This document shows positions 1 to 10,066 of a stretch of DNA of 64,000 nt, piece by piece. A model generated the notes under the pieces. It was not told the DNA's origin, did no database searches, and saw nothing but the letters and a program-made list of their open reading frames with translations. A program made the translations under genes and the position numbers. Position 1 is the first letter of the stretch, and each line of letters starts with the position of its first letter. This DNA is from Rhodopirellula sp. P2 (GTDB lineage: Bacteria > Planctomycetota > Planctomycetia > Pirellulales > Pirellulaceae): positions 4,879,001-4,943,000 of the forward strand of contig NZ_CP118225.1 of assembly GCF_028768465.1 (NCBI RefSeq), in the 5' to 3' direction.

Positions 1-147
1 TCTGGCGATTTTTGTGAAGTTGTCCCCAAATTGGCGATTTTTGGGGGAATCAGCCCGAACTTTCAGGTGGAACTCGCTCTCTCAGCCAACAATCCGAGCA
101 AGCTTGCCTCCGGTCAACAAAACGCCCGCGGCTGGTAAACTGCTCGA

Positions 148-597
148 ATGAGAAACACTGCCCCGCGCGTCTACCCATCCGCCGTCGATCGATGGCTGCT
201 CGTTCTGCTGCTTGCCCCGATCTTCCTCGCCATCGCCTTCGCCGCCTACATGTTGAAGGAAGGCCGCGCGGACGAAGCCAGCACGATGATCCTTTTGGCC
301 GCAACGATCGCAGCCGTGACGGGAGTGTTCACGATCCCGTGCCGCTACACGTTGCTGGACGATGCTCTCTCGATTCGGTGCGGACTGATCTGTTACCAAA
401 TCGCCTACACCGACATCACCGAAGCCGTTCCCTCGTCGACTTGGACCAGCGGCCCGGCGATGTCACTCAAAAGGGTGATTGTTCGCACCACCAAACGCGA
501 ACACATTCTTTCTCCCGAAGAACGAGAACGCTTCATCGAGGAATTGATGGACCGAGTCGCCCGATCGATCGAACAACGTGAATCAGAAACCAAGTAG
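148..597 (+). CDS. PH-like domain membrane protein
   Basis: A 149-residue protein. Two hydrophobic segments lie at about residues 15-37 and 44-64, followed by a beta-rich stretch (about 65-135) of the kind found in bacterial PH-like domains; the segment CRYTLLDDALSIRCGLICYQ followed by a Y-x-D-I-T turn is typical of that fold. It is probably an inner-membrane protein with a cytoplasmic PH-like domain; no reaction can be assigned. The ATG at 148 precedes the first hydrophobic segment. Its last 20 bases overlap the start of the helicase gene, so the two are probably translated together. Confidence 0.7.
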   Translation: MRNTAPRVYPSAVDRWLLVLLLAPIFLAIAFAAYMLKEGRADEASTMILLAATIAAVTGVFTIPCRYTLLDDALSIRCGLICYQIAYTDITEAVPSSTWTSGPAMSLKRVIVRTTKREHILSPEERERFIEELMDRVARSIEQRESETK

Positions 598-3500
598 CCC
601 GCTGAAGCCCCACAGTCCCTCGCTGCCCAGCGACGCCGAACTCCCCCCCGTCGACCTGGCATCGACGGAAACGGGTTCGAGCGAACCTGATCAGGCAAGC
701 TCGGATTCTCGCCCGGCCGATCCACCGATCAAAATCGAATACCCGGCCGAGTTGCCGATCACGGCGCATCGCGACGAGATCGTCGAGTTGCTCGCCGAAC
801 ATCAAGTCCTGGTCGTCTGCGGCGAAACGGGCAGCGGCAAAAGCACGCAGCTTCCCAAGATGCTGCTCGATGCGGGAATGGGCGAACACGGCATGATCGG
901 GCACACCCAACCCAGACGTTTGGCCGCTCGCAGCATCGCGACTCGACTGGCGGAGGAAACCGAAACCAAACTTGGTGGGGCGATCGGGTACCAGGTTCGC
1001 TTTGGCGATCAAACCAGCGATCGCACCAAGATCAAACTGATGACCGACGGGATCCTGCTGGCCGAAACCCGAAGCGACCGCGAGCTTCGCAACTACAGCG
1101 CGATCATCATCGATGAAGCCCACGAGCGTTCGCTCAACATTGATTTCTTGATGGGGTATCTGCGGCAACTGATCGATCGCCGCCCAGAACTCAAAGTCAT
1201 CATCACGTCGGCCACCATCGATGCGGAACGCTTCGCAGAACACTTTGGCACCTACACCGAAGAAGCTGCCAGCGATCCAGACAACGACGCCAACGTCATT
1301 CCGGCCCCGATTCTGCAAGTCGAAGGTCGCGGTTACCCGGTCGAACTGCGTTACCTGCCATGGGAAGACGTCGCCGGCCAAGAAGCCGAAATCGACGGTC
1401 GGCACTACGATCTTTCGCGACACGTGATCGGCGGGCTCGATTCGCTTTCGCGCGACGGCAGCGGAGACACGCTGGTGTTCTTGCCCACCGAACGTGACAT
1501 TCGCGAAGTCAGCCACCAGGTCGCTGGACACTACAAGCGAATGGGACTGACCAACCGAGTGGAGCTGTTGCCGTTGTACGCGCGGCTGCCGCAATCGCAA
1601 CAACAAGCGATCTTTCACCCCAGCGGCAACAAACGCCGCATCATCTTCGCAACCAACGTGGCCGAGTCATCGCTGACGGTTCCGGGAATCCGATACGTGA
1701 TCGATTCCGGAACCGCTCGCATCAGTCGCTACAGCGCACGAACCAAAGTCCAGCGTCTGCCCGTCGAGGCGATCAGCCGCGCCAGTGCCAACCAGCGTTC
1801 CGGTCGTTGCGGACGCGTCGGCCCAGGCATCTGCGTGCGTCTCTACAGCGTCGAAGACTTTGAAACCCGCGACGCCTTCACGACACCTGAAATTCGCCGC
1901 ACAAACTTGGCCAGCGTCGTCCTGCAAAGCAAAACGCTGCGTCTCGGTCGTCTGGAAGAATTCCCGCTGATCGATCCGCCCCGTGCCGAAGCCATCCGCG
2001 AAGGCATGCGGACACTGCACGAACTCGGTGCGATCGACGAAGAAAAGGAGCTGACCGAAATCGGCTGGCAACTCGGACACCTGCCCGTCGACCCTCGCGT
2101 CGGGCGCATCCTGATCGCAGCGAAAGAGATGGGCGTGCTGCCGGAAGTCTTGCCCATTGCCGCAGCGATGGAAAATCCCGATCCTCGTGATCGACCACCG
2201 GAAAAACGAGCGGCGGCCGACGAGGCTCACTCCGCGTTCAAGGATCCTGAGAGTGACTTCCTTTCGCTGCTGAGATTGTGGCGGTTCTACGACACGATGC
2301 GGAGCGAACACAGCCGTGGAAAGCTCACGCGGATCCTGCGAAAAAACTTTTTGTCGCCGACTCGGATGCGAGAGTGGTCGGACGTCTATCGCCAACTCAA
2401 AGAAATGTCAGCCTCGATTGGCGAAGCCAAACGTCGCCGCTCGAAAAGTAAATCATCCACGCCGCAAAGTTCGGTGGGCAAGATTCGTTACGCCGACCTG
2501 GATCCCGCCAAAGCCGACCACGAACAACCCATTGTCGACTCGGACAAGTATGCCTTGGTCCATCAAGCCCTGATGACCGGTTTGCTTTCCGGGATCGCGA
2601 TGGCCGGTGACAAAAACGAGTACACCGGTGCCGGCGGACTGAAGTTGTTCCTCTGGCCAGGCAGCGGAATCTTCGAAGCGAAACCCAAGTGGATTGTGGC
2701 TGCCGAATTGGTCGAAACCGCCAAGCAATACGCTCGGACCTGTGCCAAGATCCAACCCGGATGGATCGAGGCCGTTGCACCGCATCTGTTGAAGGCCTCT
2801 TACAGCGATCCGCACTGGAGCCGCAAAAGCGGCGGAGCGTTCTGCTACCAGCGTCAATCGTTGTTCGGTTTGCCTGTCGTCGTTCGCCGGCGAGTCCCCC
2901 TGGCGCCCATCGATCCGGCCACCTCGCGGGATTTGTTGATTCGCCATGGATTGGTCGAGAACGAATTGCCAACGACCGCGAAATTTGTTCGTCACAACCG
3001 ACGTTTGATTGAATCGATTGAAAAGCTCGCGGCGAAAACTCGCCGCCGTGATTTAGTGGTCGACGACTATTCCCTGCTGTCATTTTACGCTTCGCGATTG
3101 CCCGAAGACGTCTGCGATCGGCCGCGGCTGGAAAAGTTCGACCGCCAAAGCCCGACGCCGGCTTGGGCCTCCAAACTGAATGATGACGTTGCACTGGCTG
3201 CTTGGTTGGCCGATCCTCCCCCCGCCGATCCCGACGAAGAAGATTCCGAGACGACGCCTTATCTGCGTCCGCAAGACATTGTGTCCGTCGACTCGGTTGC
3301 GATCGCTGAGGACGCGTACCCCGACGAACTGGCCGCCGGTTCATCTCGCTTGCCATTGCAGTATCACTTCCGTCCAGGTGCCGAGGACGACGGGGTTCAC
3401 CTGACCATCCACGAGGCCGCGCTCCCGCAAGTCAGCGACGATGCACTTGGTTGGCTGGTCCCCGGTTTGCTGGAACCCAAGGTCATTGCGATGATTAAAT

Positions 3501-4699
3501 CGTTGCCCAAACGATTGCGTCGAAACTTGGTTCCCGCCGCTGATGTTGCTGCCCGAGTCGTGGCAGAAATTTCGCAGCATCGCGACAAAGTGCCCTTCAT
3601 GCCAACTTTGTGCGAGGCATTGACCCGTCACGCAGAAGTCCGGGTCGTGGCGTCCGATTTCCAAGACGAAAAGCTCGAACCTCATCTGCAGTTCCTTGTC
3701 AACGTCGTCGACGACACCGGCAACGTGATTGAGAAAACACGCGGAGTGGACGCAGTCAAAGCCAAGCTTGGCTCGCGGGTGATCGACGATGCAGAAGTCG
3801 CGGCCGCGGCCGGTGGCCCAGAAGCGGATTGGTCACGCGAGAAAATGACAACCTTTGAACTGGACGCGTTGCCTCGCGAGGTCGTTCGCAAACGCGGCGG
3901 CGTTCAGGTTGCCCAGTATCCCGGTCTGGTCGATCAAGGCGACTCGGTCTCGACCAAGTTGTTCTCCGACGAATCAACCGCGGAAGATGCAACCCGTCTG
4001 GGCATGATGCGGCTTTTCGCGATTGCTTGCCGGAAAGACCTGCGTGCCCAGGTCCGCCACTTGCCCGCTCTCGCGGAAGCCAAGATCAAACTGGCGCCAA
4101 TCATCTCCTCCACGGTGATTGAGCCCGCCCTGGCCGACCTGATCGTTCGCGTCGCCTTGGTCGAAAGCCAACCTGGTCGCAAGCTGCCGGTGGTTCGAAA
4201 GCGAGCTGAGTTTGACGAACGCATCCAAATGGCGCCGCAGCGAATCGGTGAAGCCACGCAAGACATCGCCGTCTGGCTTGGCAAATTGACCGACGCGTAT
4301 CACGCCATGCGTTGCCAATGGGAGGAGTCCAGTTCCTCCAAAATGAACGAGGTTCGCACCGACGTGATGCAGCAAATCGAATGGCTGGTGGCGGACCAGT
4401 TTGTCCAGTGGACACCATGGCAACACCTTCAACACCTGCCTCGCTATCTCAATGGCGTTGCCTACCGACTCGACAAGGCCGGTAGTGCAGCTTCGCGAGA
4501 CGCGGACAGCCGGCAATTGATCGCTCGCTTGTGGCAACGATGGATGAATGGTTTGCCGGAAGATCGCCGCGATCCCAAGTCGCAATGCACCAGCGAATTT
4601 CGGTGGCTGATCGAAGAACTCCGCGTCAGCCAATTCGCTCAGCCCCTCGGCACCGCCGTGAAGGTGTCCGAAAAACGCTGCGAAAAGCTGTTGGGCTGA
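578..4699 (+). CDS. hrpA: DEAH-box ATP-dependent RNA helicase HrpA
   Basis: A 1373-residue superfamily 2 helicase, close in length to E. coli HrpA (1300). Seen: Walker A GETGSGKST at residues 82-90, QPRRLAARS at 111-119, the DEAH box at 179-182, SAT at 211-213 and motif VI QRSGRCGRVGPG at 406-417. Winged-helix/ratchet and OB-fold regions follow, and the last third matches the HrpA-specific C-terminal extension (DUF3418). In characterised bacteria HrpA unwinds RNA and helps rescue collided ribosomes; that role is inferred here. The start is a GTG inside the end of the upstream gene; residues 1-55 are low-complexity (Ser/Pro/Glu). The next gene starts four bases after the stop. Confidence 0.95.
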   Translation: MNQKPSSPLKPHSPSLPSDAELPPVDLASTETGSSEPDQASSDSRPADPPIKIEYPAELPITAHRDEIVELLAEHQVLVVCGETGSGKSTQLPKMLLDAGMGEHGMIGHTQPRRLAARSIATRLAEETETKLGGAIGYQVRFGDQTSDRTKIKLMTDGILLAETRSDRELRNYSAIIIDEAHERSLNIDFLMGYLRQLIDRRPELKVIITSATIDAERFAEHFGTYTEEAASDPDNDANVIPAPILQVEGRGYPVELRYLPWEDVAGQEAEIDGRHYDLSRHVIGGLDSLSRDGSGDTLVFLPTERDIREVSHQVAGHYKRMGLTNRVELLPLYARLPQSQQQAIFHPSGNKRRIIFATNVAESSLTVPGIRYVIDSGTARISRYSARTKVQRLPVEAISRASANQRSGRCGRVGPGICVRLYSVEDFETRDAFTTPEIRRTNLASVVLQSKTLRLGRLEEFPLIDPPRAEAIREGMRTLHELGAIDEEKELTEIGWQLGHLPVDPRVGRILIAAKEMGVLPEVLPIAAAMENPDPRDRPPEKRAAADEAHSAFKDPESDFLSLLRLWRFYDTMRSEHSRGKLTRILRKNFLSPTRMREWSDVYRQLKEMSASIGEAKRRRSKSKSSTPQSSVGKIRYADLDPAKADHEQPIVDSDKYALVHQALMTGLLSGIAMAGDKNEYTGAGGLKLFLWPGSGIFEAKPKWIVAAELVETAKQYARTCAKIQPGWIEAVAPHLLKASYSDPHWSRKSGGAFCYQRQSLFGLPVVVRRRVPLAPIDPATSRDLLIRHGLVENELPTTAKFVRHNRRLIESIEKLAAKTRRRDLVVDDYSLLSFYASRLPEDVCDRPRLEKFDRQSPTPAWASKLNDDVALAAWLADPPPADPDEEDSETTPYLRPQDIVSVDSVAIAEDAYPDELAAGSSRLPLQYHFRPGAEDDGVHLTIHEAALPQVSDDALGWLVPGLLEPKVIAMIKSLPKRLRRNLVPAADVAARVVAEISQHRDKVPFMPTLCEALTRHAEVRVVASDFQDEKLEPHLQFLVNVVDDTGNVIEKTRGVDAVKAKLGSRVIDDAEVAAAAGGPEADWSREKMTTFELDALPREVVRKRGGVQVAQYPGLVDQGDSVSTKLFSDESTAEDATRLGMMRLFAIACRKDLRAQVRHLPALAEAKIKLAPIISSTVIEPALADLIVRVALVESQPGRKLPVVRKRAEFDERIQMAPQRIGEATQDIAVWLGKLTDAYHAMRCQWEESSSSKMNEVRTDVMQQIEWLVADQFVQWTPWQHLQHLPRYLNGVAYRLDKAGSAASRDADSRQLIARLWQRWMNGLPEDRRDPKSQCTSEFRWLIEELRVSQFAQPLGTAVKVSEKRCEKLLG

Positions 4700-4703
4700 G
4701 CTC

Positions 4704-5291
4704 ATGAACACCAGCGATCCCAGCGAAGCACAAACCTCCGACGATCCAGCGCCGCTCTGGAAACGCATCCTTCGTGTGGCACTGCCAGTTGTGTTGCTGG
4801 TCGGATGCTGGTTCGCATTTCAAACCAGTGGCAATGACCTGCGAGAGATGCATCAACGCCTTGGCTGGATCGCACCCGTCGTCACCGTGCCCCTGCACGC
4901 CGTGGTCGCGGCTGCACCGGTTCCCTCCGATGTGATCGTGATCGCCAACGGAGGTTTGTACTCCTACCCCTTTGCCGTCTTCCTTGGTTGGCTGGGATGG
5001 TTCCTCGGTTCGCTCTTGGAGTTCTTCACCATTCGTTTGTTGACCGGTGTGGAATCCGCCGAAGACTCGCGAAAGAAGATGCCGACATGGTTGTCCCGTT
5101 GGCCCGCTGGAAGCCCCTGGTTCCTCGTTCTCGGTCGTCAAATCCCTGGCGTGGGTGCTCACCTGACCGCCGGGGTCGCGGCAGCTGGCGGGGTCTCCGC
5201 AAAACGTTATTTGGTTTGGACCGCCATCGCCATCGTCCCCGGCGCACTGCTGCTCTCCGCGATCGGTGCTCATCTGCTTGGCAGTGCTTAG
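4704..5291 (+). CDS. VTT/DedA-superfamily (TVP38/TMEM64-like) membrane protein
   Basis: A 195-residue multi-pass membrane protein. Hydrophobic helices include about 22-44, 55-75, 85-110 and 165-190. The segment F-x-G-R-Q-I-P-G-V-G-A-H (in SPWFLVLGRQIPGVGAHL) matches the conserved [F/Y]xRxxPxxR-like signature of VTT-domain proteins, which include DedA flippases and TMEM64 proteins. The likely role is in envelope lipid handling, by family analogy only. It starts four bases after hrpA, so it is probably in the same transcript. Confidence 0.75.
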   Translation: MNTSDPSEAQTSDDPAPLWKRILRVALPVVLLVGCWFAFQTSGNDLREMHQRLGWIAPVVTVPLHAVVAAAPVPSDVIVIANGGLYSYPFAVFLGWLGWFLGSLLEFFTIRLLTGVESAEDSRKKMPTWLSRWPAGSPWFLVLGRQIPGVGAHLTAGVAAAGGVSAKRYLVWTAIAIVPGALLLSAIGAHLLGSA

Positions 5292-5892
5292 CGACACGGC
5301 ACAAGCGAAGCAGGTACGCAGGAATGTCTGGGTTTGTGGAGCGAATTGCTTTGAACAAGTTCTGTTGCACGAATTTTCTGCTGCAGGACTTCGCCCCAAC
5401 GGGGCAGCCCTACGACAGCCCAGGGCAACGCCCTGGGTAGCAGCGACGAGACCAAGATTACAAAGCCCCAAATCGGCGGTCCTAGCTTCCGCAGGCCAAC
5501 GTTCGCGCCGGTTCAACGTGGGAACCGTGGCTAACGCCAAGGCGGCTCACAAATCCGTCGTGACCTGTGTATTTGGTTAGCCGGTCCTAACCGATCACCG
5601 CCGCACCTGATCGACTTTCTGCCATCCATGAAACGTTTTCGAGCACCGTAGCGACGCCCCATCGGCCAATCGCTCGCGGCTGATACCGCATCGGTGCGTA
5701 GATCCACCCATCTTTGCAACCTCCCTCCTGCTTTGTTGCCAGTTTTGGCTTTCCGGAACACCGCTTGCGTCAGTTGCTCTCCCAACGAAGACACAAACGG
5801 GGCATTCCCATCGGACGTGTCGACTGCTGCGAGCCTTGCTTTCAAATGCGTCGTCGCCCGTGCCCCATCACCCCACAACAAAGGAAAACAAC
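5292..5892. other. Intergenic region with planctomycete-type palindromic repeats
   Basis: No convincing gene. Around 5393-5440 two short palindromes occur (CCCCAACGGGG and CCCAGGGCAACGCCCTGGG). At 5505-5551 lies an inverse copy of a repeat seen again at 35038-35098 (GTTGGCGTTAGCCACGGTT-type). Open frames crossing this stretch have no credible start or protein character. The last 60 bases carry the ribosome-binding site AAAGGAAA of the next gene. Confidence 0.6.
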
Positions 5893-6930
5893 ATGAGAAA
5901 ATTCATCAACTCCGCCGCATTTTTGGGCTTCGTCGCCACGGGCACCATGGCAAGCGCACAAGGTGTTCTGAACAATGCTGCGAACCAGGTTGGCAATGCA
6001 GTCAGTCGGACGGCTGGTCAAGCTCAGAACGTCACGCGTGGAACGGTGAACAATTTCCGCAATCGGGTCGATGATGCCGCAGCGAGTTCCAGCCCACAAT
6101 CGCACGGGGCCGCAGCCAATCAAATCAACCAGCATGGAAACTTCGATGCTGCCCCTGGTGTGCGAGTCCATGTCGATCACAACGCAAATGTGGGAATTCA
6201 TCCTCATGAGCAGGCGACTCACGCCCCACATCGGATGCAGCACCAGCAACACCATCATCCTCCGACGCACATGAGGGGCTCGCTTGGACATCATCGTGGT
6301 GTTTCGGCTCACGGAATGCATCATCAGTCCATCCAACACGGGCAAGGTGTTGTTCACCACGGGCAATCTGCGCACAGCGTGTACACGCTGCTTCATGACA
6401 ACAACGGGCGTGAGTTCATCTGCGTTGGCGGTCAACGTGTCTACTTCGACAACGGCATGACCAGCGATTCCGCCGGTCAAGAAGAACGCTACGAAGCTGG
6501 ATACGGAAACCAGGACCAAGATGAACCAATGAGTTCACCACAATCAAACGCAACGCCGCAAGATGGCGTTGCAGGCTCGGCCGACTCCAGTTCGTCTGCT
6601 GATGCGGATACCGCAACAGCAACCGCTGTTGCAGGAGCGTCCGATGTCACCAATGCCGAGGTGTCATCCGAAACGAATGCGAACGCCGGATCGACTACCG
6701 ATCACGACGACAAAGCCAACACCGATGCCCGTGTGGGAAACCAAACGCAAGCCCGGGCTGGAAGTGATGTCAACGCTGACTCGGAAACCAATTTGGATGC
6801 GGGCCTGACCCCGAATCAGGATGGAGCAGCGAGCACCGAAGTGAACTCGAACCTGAACGGTGCGAGCAACGCTTCCGATGCCAAATCACAAGTGGAAACT
6901 GCGACCAATCTGGGTGACACGATTCAGTAG
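5893..6930 (+). CDS. Secreted His-rich / Asn-Ala-Asp-Thr-rich protein
   Basis: A 345-residue exported protein of unknown function. The ATG at 5893 is chosen because AAAGGAAA lies just upstream and it opens a signal peptide (MRKFINSAAFLGFVATGTMA, probable cleavage after ASA at about residue 23). An in-frame start at 5836 would put a charged leader before the signal. Residues about 70-160 are very His-rich, often HH, QHH or HxH, which suggests metal binding. From about 210 the sequence is low-complexity and acidic, made of Asn, Ala, Asp, Thr, Ser and Gly. There is no lipobox. It is monocistronic, with its own terminator. Confidence 0.75.
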   Translation: MRKFINSAAFLGFVATGTMASAQGVLNNAANQVGNAVSRTAGQAQNVTRGTVNNFRNRVDDAAASSSPQSHGAAANQINQHGNFDAAPGVRVHVDHNANVGIHPHEQATHAPHRMQHQQHHHPPTHMRGSLGHHRGVSAHGMHHQSIQHGQGVVHHGQSAHSVYTLLHDNNGREFICVGGQRVYFDNGMTSDSAGQEERYEAGYGNQDQDEPMSSPQSNATPQDGVAGSADSSSSADADTATATAVAGASDVTNAEVSSETNANAGSTTDHDDKANTDARVGNQTQARAGSDVNADSETNLDAGLTPNQDGAASTEVNSNLNGASNASDAKSQVETATNLGDTIQ

Positions 6931-6974
6931 TCTCCCCCTCGCTACTTCGCCGTCACGCGGCCTTGAAAACGAAG

Positions 6975-7011
6975 ACGCCCGGTCACTCCTCGTGAGTCCT
7001 GGGCGTTTTTT
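6975..7011 (+). terminator. Rho-independent terminator
   Basis: Stem ACGCCCGG..ACTC, loop CTCGT, stem GAGT.CC.GGGCGT, followed by TTTTTT; it lies 45 bases after the stop of the His-rich secreted protein. Confidence 0.85.
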
Positions 7012-7249
7012 CATTGAAATTTCTCAATTTTGCAGGGGCGTCGAAAAGCTACCGAACGAACTCAAATCGCACCTCAAAATCGTCTGCCTTTCCGGCCAGC
7101 CGTCGATGAACGCGACGAGTTGAATCAACCGGCCTGAGACTCGACCAATCAATTGGGTTATCATCACCTTCGTCGCGATACGATTCGTGAAGAAATTGGC
7201 TGTTCCCGGAACGCGAGTCCTGGAACCAAATGGATGGGAATGATCTCCG

Positions 7250-8029
7250 ATGAAATTGAAATGCCCGGGTTGCTCAAAGCTACTTCAAGTCCCCGACACA
7301 GCCGCCGGAAAGACAGTGAAGTGTCCTTGCGGCAAGCAATTGCGAGTGCCCGCTCCCAAGGGGACCTCCCCTGCCGGTGCCGCGTCCCCTGCGGCGAGAC
7401 CAACCGCTCCCGCCCGTCGGCCACAACCCGCCGCCAGCCCACTGGGCACGGACGCTGGATTGTTCGACGAACTCACTGAGACCGATTTGGGGCCCGTGGC
7501 AGTGACCCCTCAACCTGGTCTCAAACCTGTCGCATCCAGTGCAGGAGGGCACAATCCCTACGCGACTTCGCTGCACGAGGCATCCGATGCGGGCCCTGTG
7601 TCGACTGACAACTTTGCATCTCAGAACAAACGCTTGGCAAACTACCTCTTGGATTGGGTGTTTGTCCAAGTCTTTTCATTCGGGATCGGCCTCGCTGTCG
7701 GAATCGTGTTCGTTGTGATGTATGGTCCCGAAATGACGCCCGACCAAGACGCGAGGATGACGCTCGTTTCGATGGTCTTGGGCTTCGGATTCTTCGTCTT
7801 CTACTACGTGGTGATGGAAGCGTTGTTCGGCGCCACGCTTGCCAAGTTCATCACGAAGACACGCGTTGTCTCGGTGGATGGCGGAAAAGCCGGCTTCGGG
7901 AAAATCCTCGGGCGCAGTTTGGCCCGGATGATCCCTTTCGACCCACTCTCTTACCTTTTCGGTGACACGCGAGTCGGTTGGCACGACAGTCTTTCCGGCA
8001 CACGCGTGGTCAACATCAAAAAGGCCTAG
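7250..8029 (+). CDS. RDD-family membrane protein with N-terminal zinc ribbon
   Basis: A 259-residue protein. Residues 5-8 (CPGC) and 25-27 (CPC) form a short zinc-ribbon-like module. A Pro/Ala-rich linker (about 35-110) follows, then an RDD domain with helices at about 140-165 and 175-200, beginning RLANYLLDWVFVQ and ending GWHDSLSGTRVV. The module resembles those many planctomycetes fuse to membrane proteins. RDD proteins are integral membrane proteins, a few implicated in ion transport; the substrate is unknown here. The gene is single and followed directly by the RAYT repeat block. Confidence 0.8.
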   Translation: MKLKCPGCSKLLQVPDTAAGKTVKCPCGKQLRVPAPKGTSPAGAASPAARPTAPARRPQPAASPLGTDAGLFDELTETDLGPVAVTPQPGLKPVASSAGGHNPYATSLHEASDAGPVSTDNFASQNKRLANYLLDWVFVQVFSFGIGLAVGIVFVVMYGPEMTPDQDARMTLVSMVLGFGFFVFYYVVMEALFGATLAKFITKTRVVSVDGGKAGFGKILGRSLARMIPFDPLSYLFGDTRVGWHDSLSGTRVVNIKKA

Positions 8030-8042
8030 TTCCATAAGGTGC

Positions 8043-8936
8043 AGTTCCATAAGGTGCCATCCACCTTTTGAAATGTGCAGGCGTCGAGAATGGAGAGCGA
8101 ATCTCACGGGGGCATCGCAATATTCAGGCGAGTAGTTCCATAAGGTGCCATCCACCTTTTGAAAAGTGCAGGCGTCGCGAATGGCGAGCGAATCTCACGG
8201 GGGCATCGCAATTTTCCGGCGAGGATCGTGAGCTCAGTGGCTCCGCCTCTCAATTGAGGTCGTTGGAGCGCAGCAGAGTAGAACAGTTGTCCCCAACAGT
8301 TCCATAAGGTGCCATCCACCTTTTGAAAAGTGCAGGCGTCGCGAATGGAGAGCGAATCTCACGGGGGCATCGCAATATTCAGGCGAGGATTGCACGCTCA
8401 GTGGCTCCGCCTCTCAATTGAGGTCGTTGGAGCGCAGCAGAGTAGAACCGTTGTCCCGAACTGTTTCGTCGCCCCTTGCACCACTGCGAAGAATGACACG
8501 TGCTTTGACCTTGCTGCTCAAGCGAAGCACGCTGCGGCTTGGACTTGGCCGCGGTGGTGATGGCGGCCGGTTCGTTCTGCGTCCGCTTTCAGCGATTCAG
8601 GGCGACCGATGCAGCTCAGCGAATAAGGTGCCAGCCACCTTTTGAAAAGCGCAGGCGTCGCGAATGGAGAGCGAATCTCACGTGGGCATCGCAATTTTCC
8701 GGCGAGGATCGTGAGCTCAGTGGCTCCGCCTCTCAATTGAGGGCGTTGGAACGCAGCAGAGTAGAACAGTTGTCCCCAACTGTTCCGTCGGCCTATGCAC
8801 CACTGCGAAGGATGACGCGTGCTTTGACCTTGCTGCTCAGGCAAAGCAGGCTGCGGCTTGGACCTGGCCGCGGTGGTGATGGCGGCCGGTGCGTTCTGCA
8901 TCGGCTTTCAGCGATTCAGGGCGACCGATGCAGCTG
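8043..8936. repeat. Four tandem RAYT-associated repeat units
   Basis: Units begin at 8043, 8134, 8298 and 8623, each with a version of AAGGTGCCATCCACCTTTTG followed by GCAGGCGTCG and CGAATCTCACGGGGGCATCG. Units 2-4 add a segment with the palindrome CCTCTCAATTGAGG. Units 3 and 4 also include about 165 bases matching the 3' end of the RAYT gene; unit 4 runs into the gene itself. Unit 1 is the shortest (about 90 bases). A partial head is present at about 8030. The inverse motif GGTGGATGGCACC recurs beyond the other end of the RAYT gene. Confidence 0.85.
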
Positions 8937-9997
8937 GTTTTGCCAAAGTATTTCTGCCAGTCCCACACCAAGTCTCGCCACATCGAAGCGTCGATTCCGA
9001 CTTCCGAGAGCGTTTGGGCGAGACGCTTGGGCAGTTCAGCCGCTCGGCAGGCAATCGGTTGCGCCGCGGTCCAGTCCAGCAACCGTTTGTAATCGCTCCA
9101 GCGGATGTTCAAGAATCCGCGATCGCTGCTGCGGAGCCCTTTCGTGTGGACTTGCGGTTCGGTGGACAGTTTGGTTTCGCTCAACGTCAGAGGGCTCAAC
9201 CATTCGTCTCGCCGGATCCGTTTGCCGGTTGGATTGCGTCGCTTCGCCCTGCGTTTTTCCTGAAGAACTTCGACGGGCGTTTCTCGGATTTCTCGTCCAG
9301 CTTCTTCCGTCGGAATCGGTTTCAGATCAAAGGCGGCCGAAGGGATTCGTTCGCCCTTGCGAGCTTCGATCCGGTCGTAGGCACTGGTGTGCGGGCTGGT
9401 CTCGGGAGTCGCCGTCATCGCTGCACGGACCGGGTTCAGATCAACGTACATGCTGCAGGCGAGCAAGCCTGCCTCGTCGACGATTTTCTGTGCTTTGAAG
9501 CGACCTTCCCAAAATCTGCCGGTGCACTCGTCCTGTTTGTTTGCCAGTCGGGCAATGGGTTCGGCCAAGGCTCTCATGTACCAAGAGATGTCTGACAAGC
9601 GGCGACGGATTTCAGTCAGCCGCTCTTTGTTGCGAACCAGCATTTGCACATCGTTTTCAGTCGGCTCGGCCAAGTGTTCTTCGAGGCGTCGACCGGGGAA
9701 CACACGCAGCCAGCGAATCGCAACTTCCTCGTCGCTCCATTGAGCACAGACATCCGGCCGGTTGCGGAGAATCTGATGCATGTGATTGCTCAACACCGCG
9801 TACGAAAGCACATCGACCGCGAACACCGAAGCCAGAGCTTCCATCCGCCGGCGAATCCATTCCCTGCGGAACGAGAAATCCTTGCCGGTCGCCTGGTCGA
9901 CACCTGCAAGAAAGGCGCGTCGCACACATCGCTGGACCACGTGCACGATCCCCACTTCGCTGGGATCAAACTGTTCGCTTCGCTGAGGCCGCGGCAT
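8837..9997 (-). CDS. REP-associated tyrosine transposase (RAYT, IS200-like Y1 family)
   Basis: A 386-residue HUH transposase. Seen: the metal-binding HMH in LSNHMHQILR, and downstream a helix with the candidate catalytic tyrosine (ISWYMRALAEPIARLAN), followed by the family segment GRFWEGRFKAQ and YVDLNPVRAAM. RAYTs cut and mobilise their cognate REP-like palindromes as single strands. The ATG at 9997 (MPRPQRSEQ) is preferred to an upstream in-frame TTG at 10024. The C-terminal 30 residues (from SCIGRPESLK) are encoded inside the repeat unit that flanks the gene, so gene end and repeat share sequence. Confidence 0.9.
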   Translation of the reverse strand: MPRPQRSEQFDPSEVGIVHVVQRCVRRAFLAGVDQATGKDFSFRREWIRRRMEALASVFAVDVLSYAVLSNHMHQILRNRPDVCAQWSDEEVAIRWLRVFPGRRLEEHLAEPTENDVQMLVRNKERLTEIRRRLSDISWYMRALAEPIARLANKQDECTGRFWEGRFKAQKIVDEAGLLACSMYVDLNPVRAAMTATPETSPHTSAYDRIEARKGERIPSAAFDLKPIPTEEAGREIRETPVEVLQEKRRAKRRNPTGKRIRRDEWLSPLTLSETKLSTEPQVHTKGLRSSDRGFLNIRWSDYKRLLDWTAAQPIACRAAELPKRLAQTLSEVGIDASMWRDLVWDWQKYFGKTSCIGRPESLKADAERTGRHHHRGQVQAAACFA

Positions 9998-10066
9998 CGC
10001 TCTGCTCTCCAGTGGGATTGGCAAGACAAAAGCATCGTATGCATCGCCGCAGCAAAGTCAAATCAA

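Noticed and set aside
533-2395. Long minus-strand open frames (533-1618, 1667-2395) under hrpA
   Set aside because: Antisense to a gene with every helicase motif; their translations have no fold-like features and result from G+C-rich codon use.
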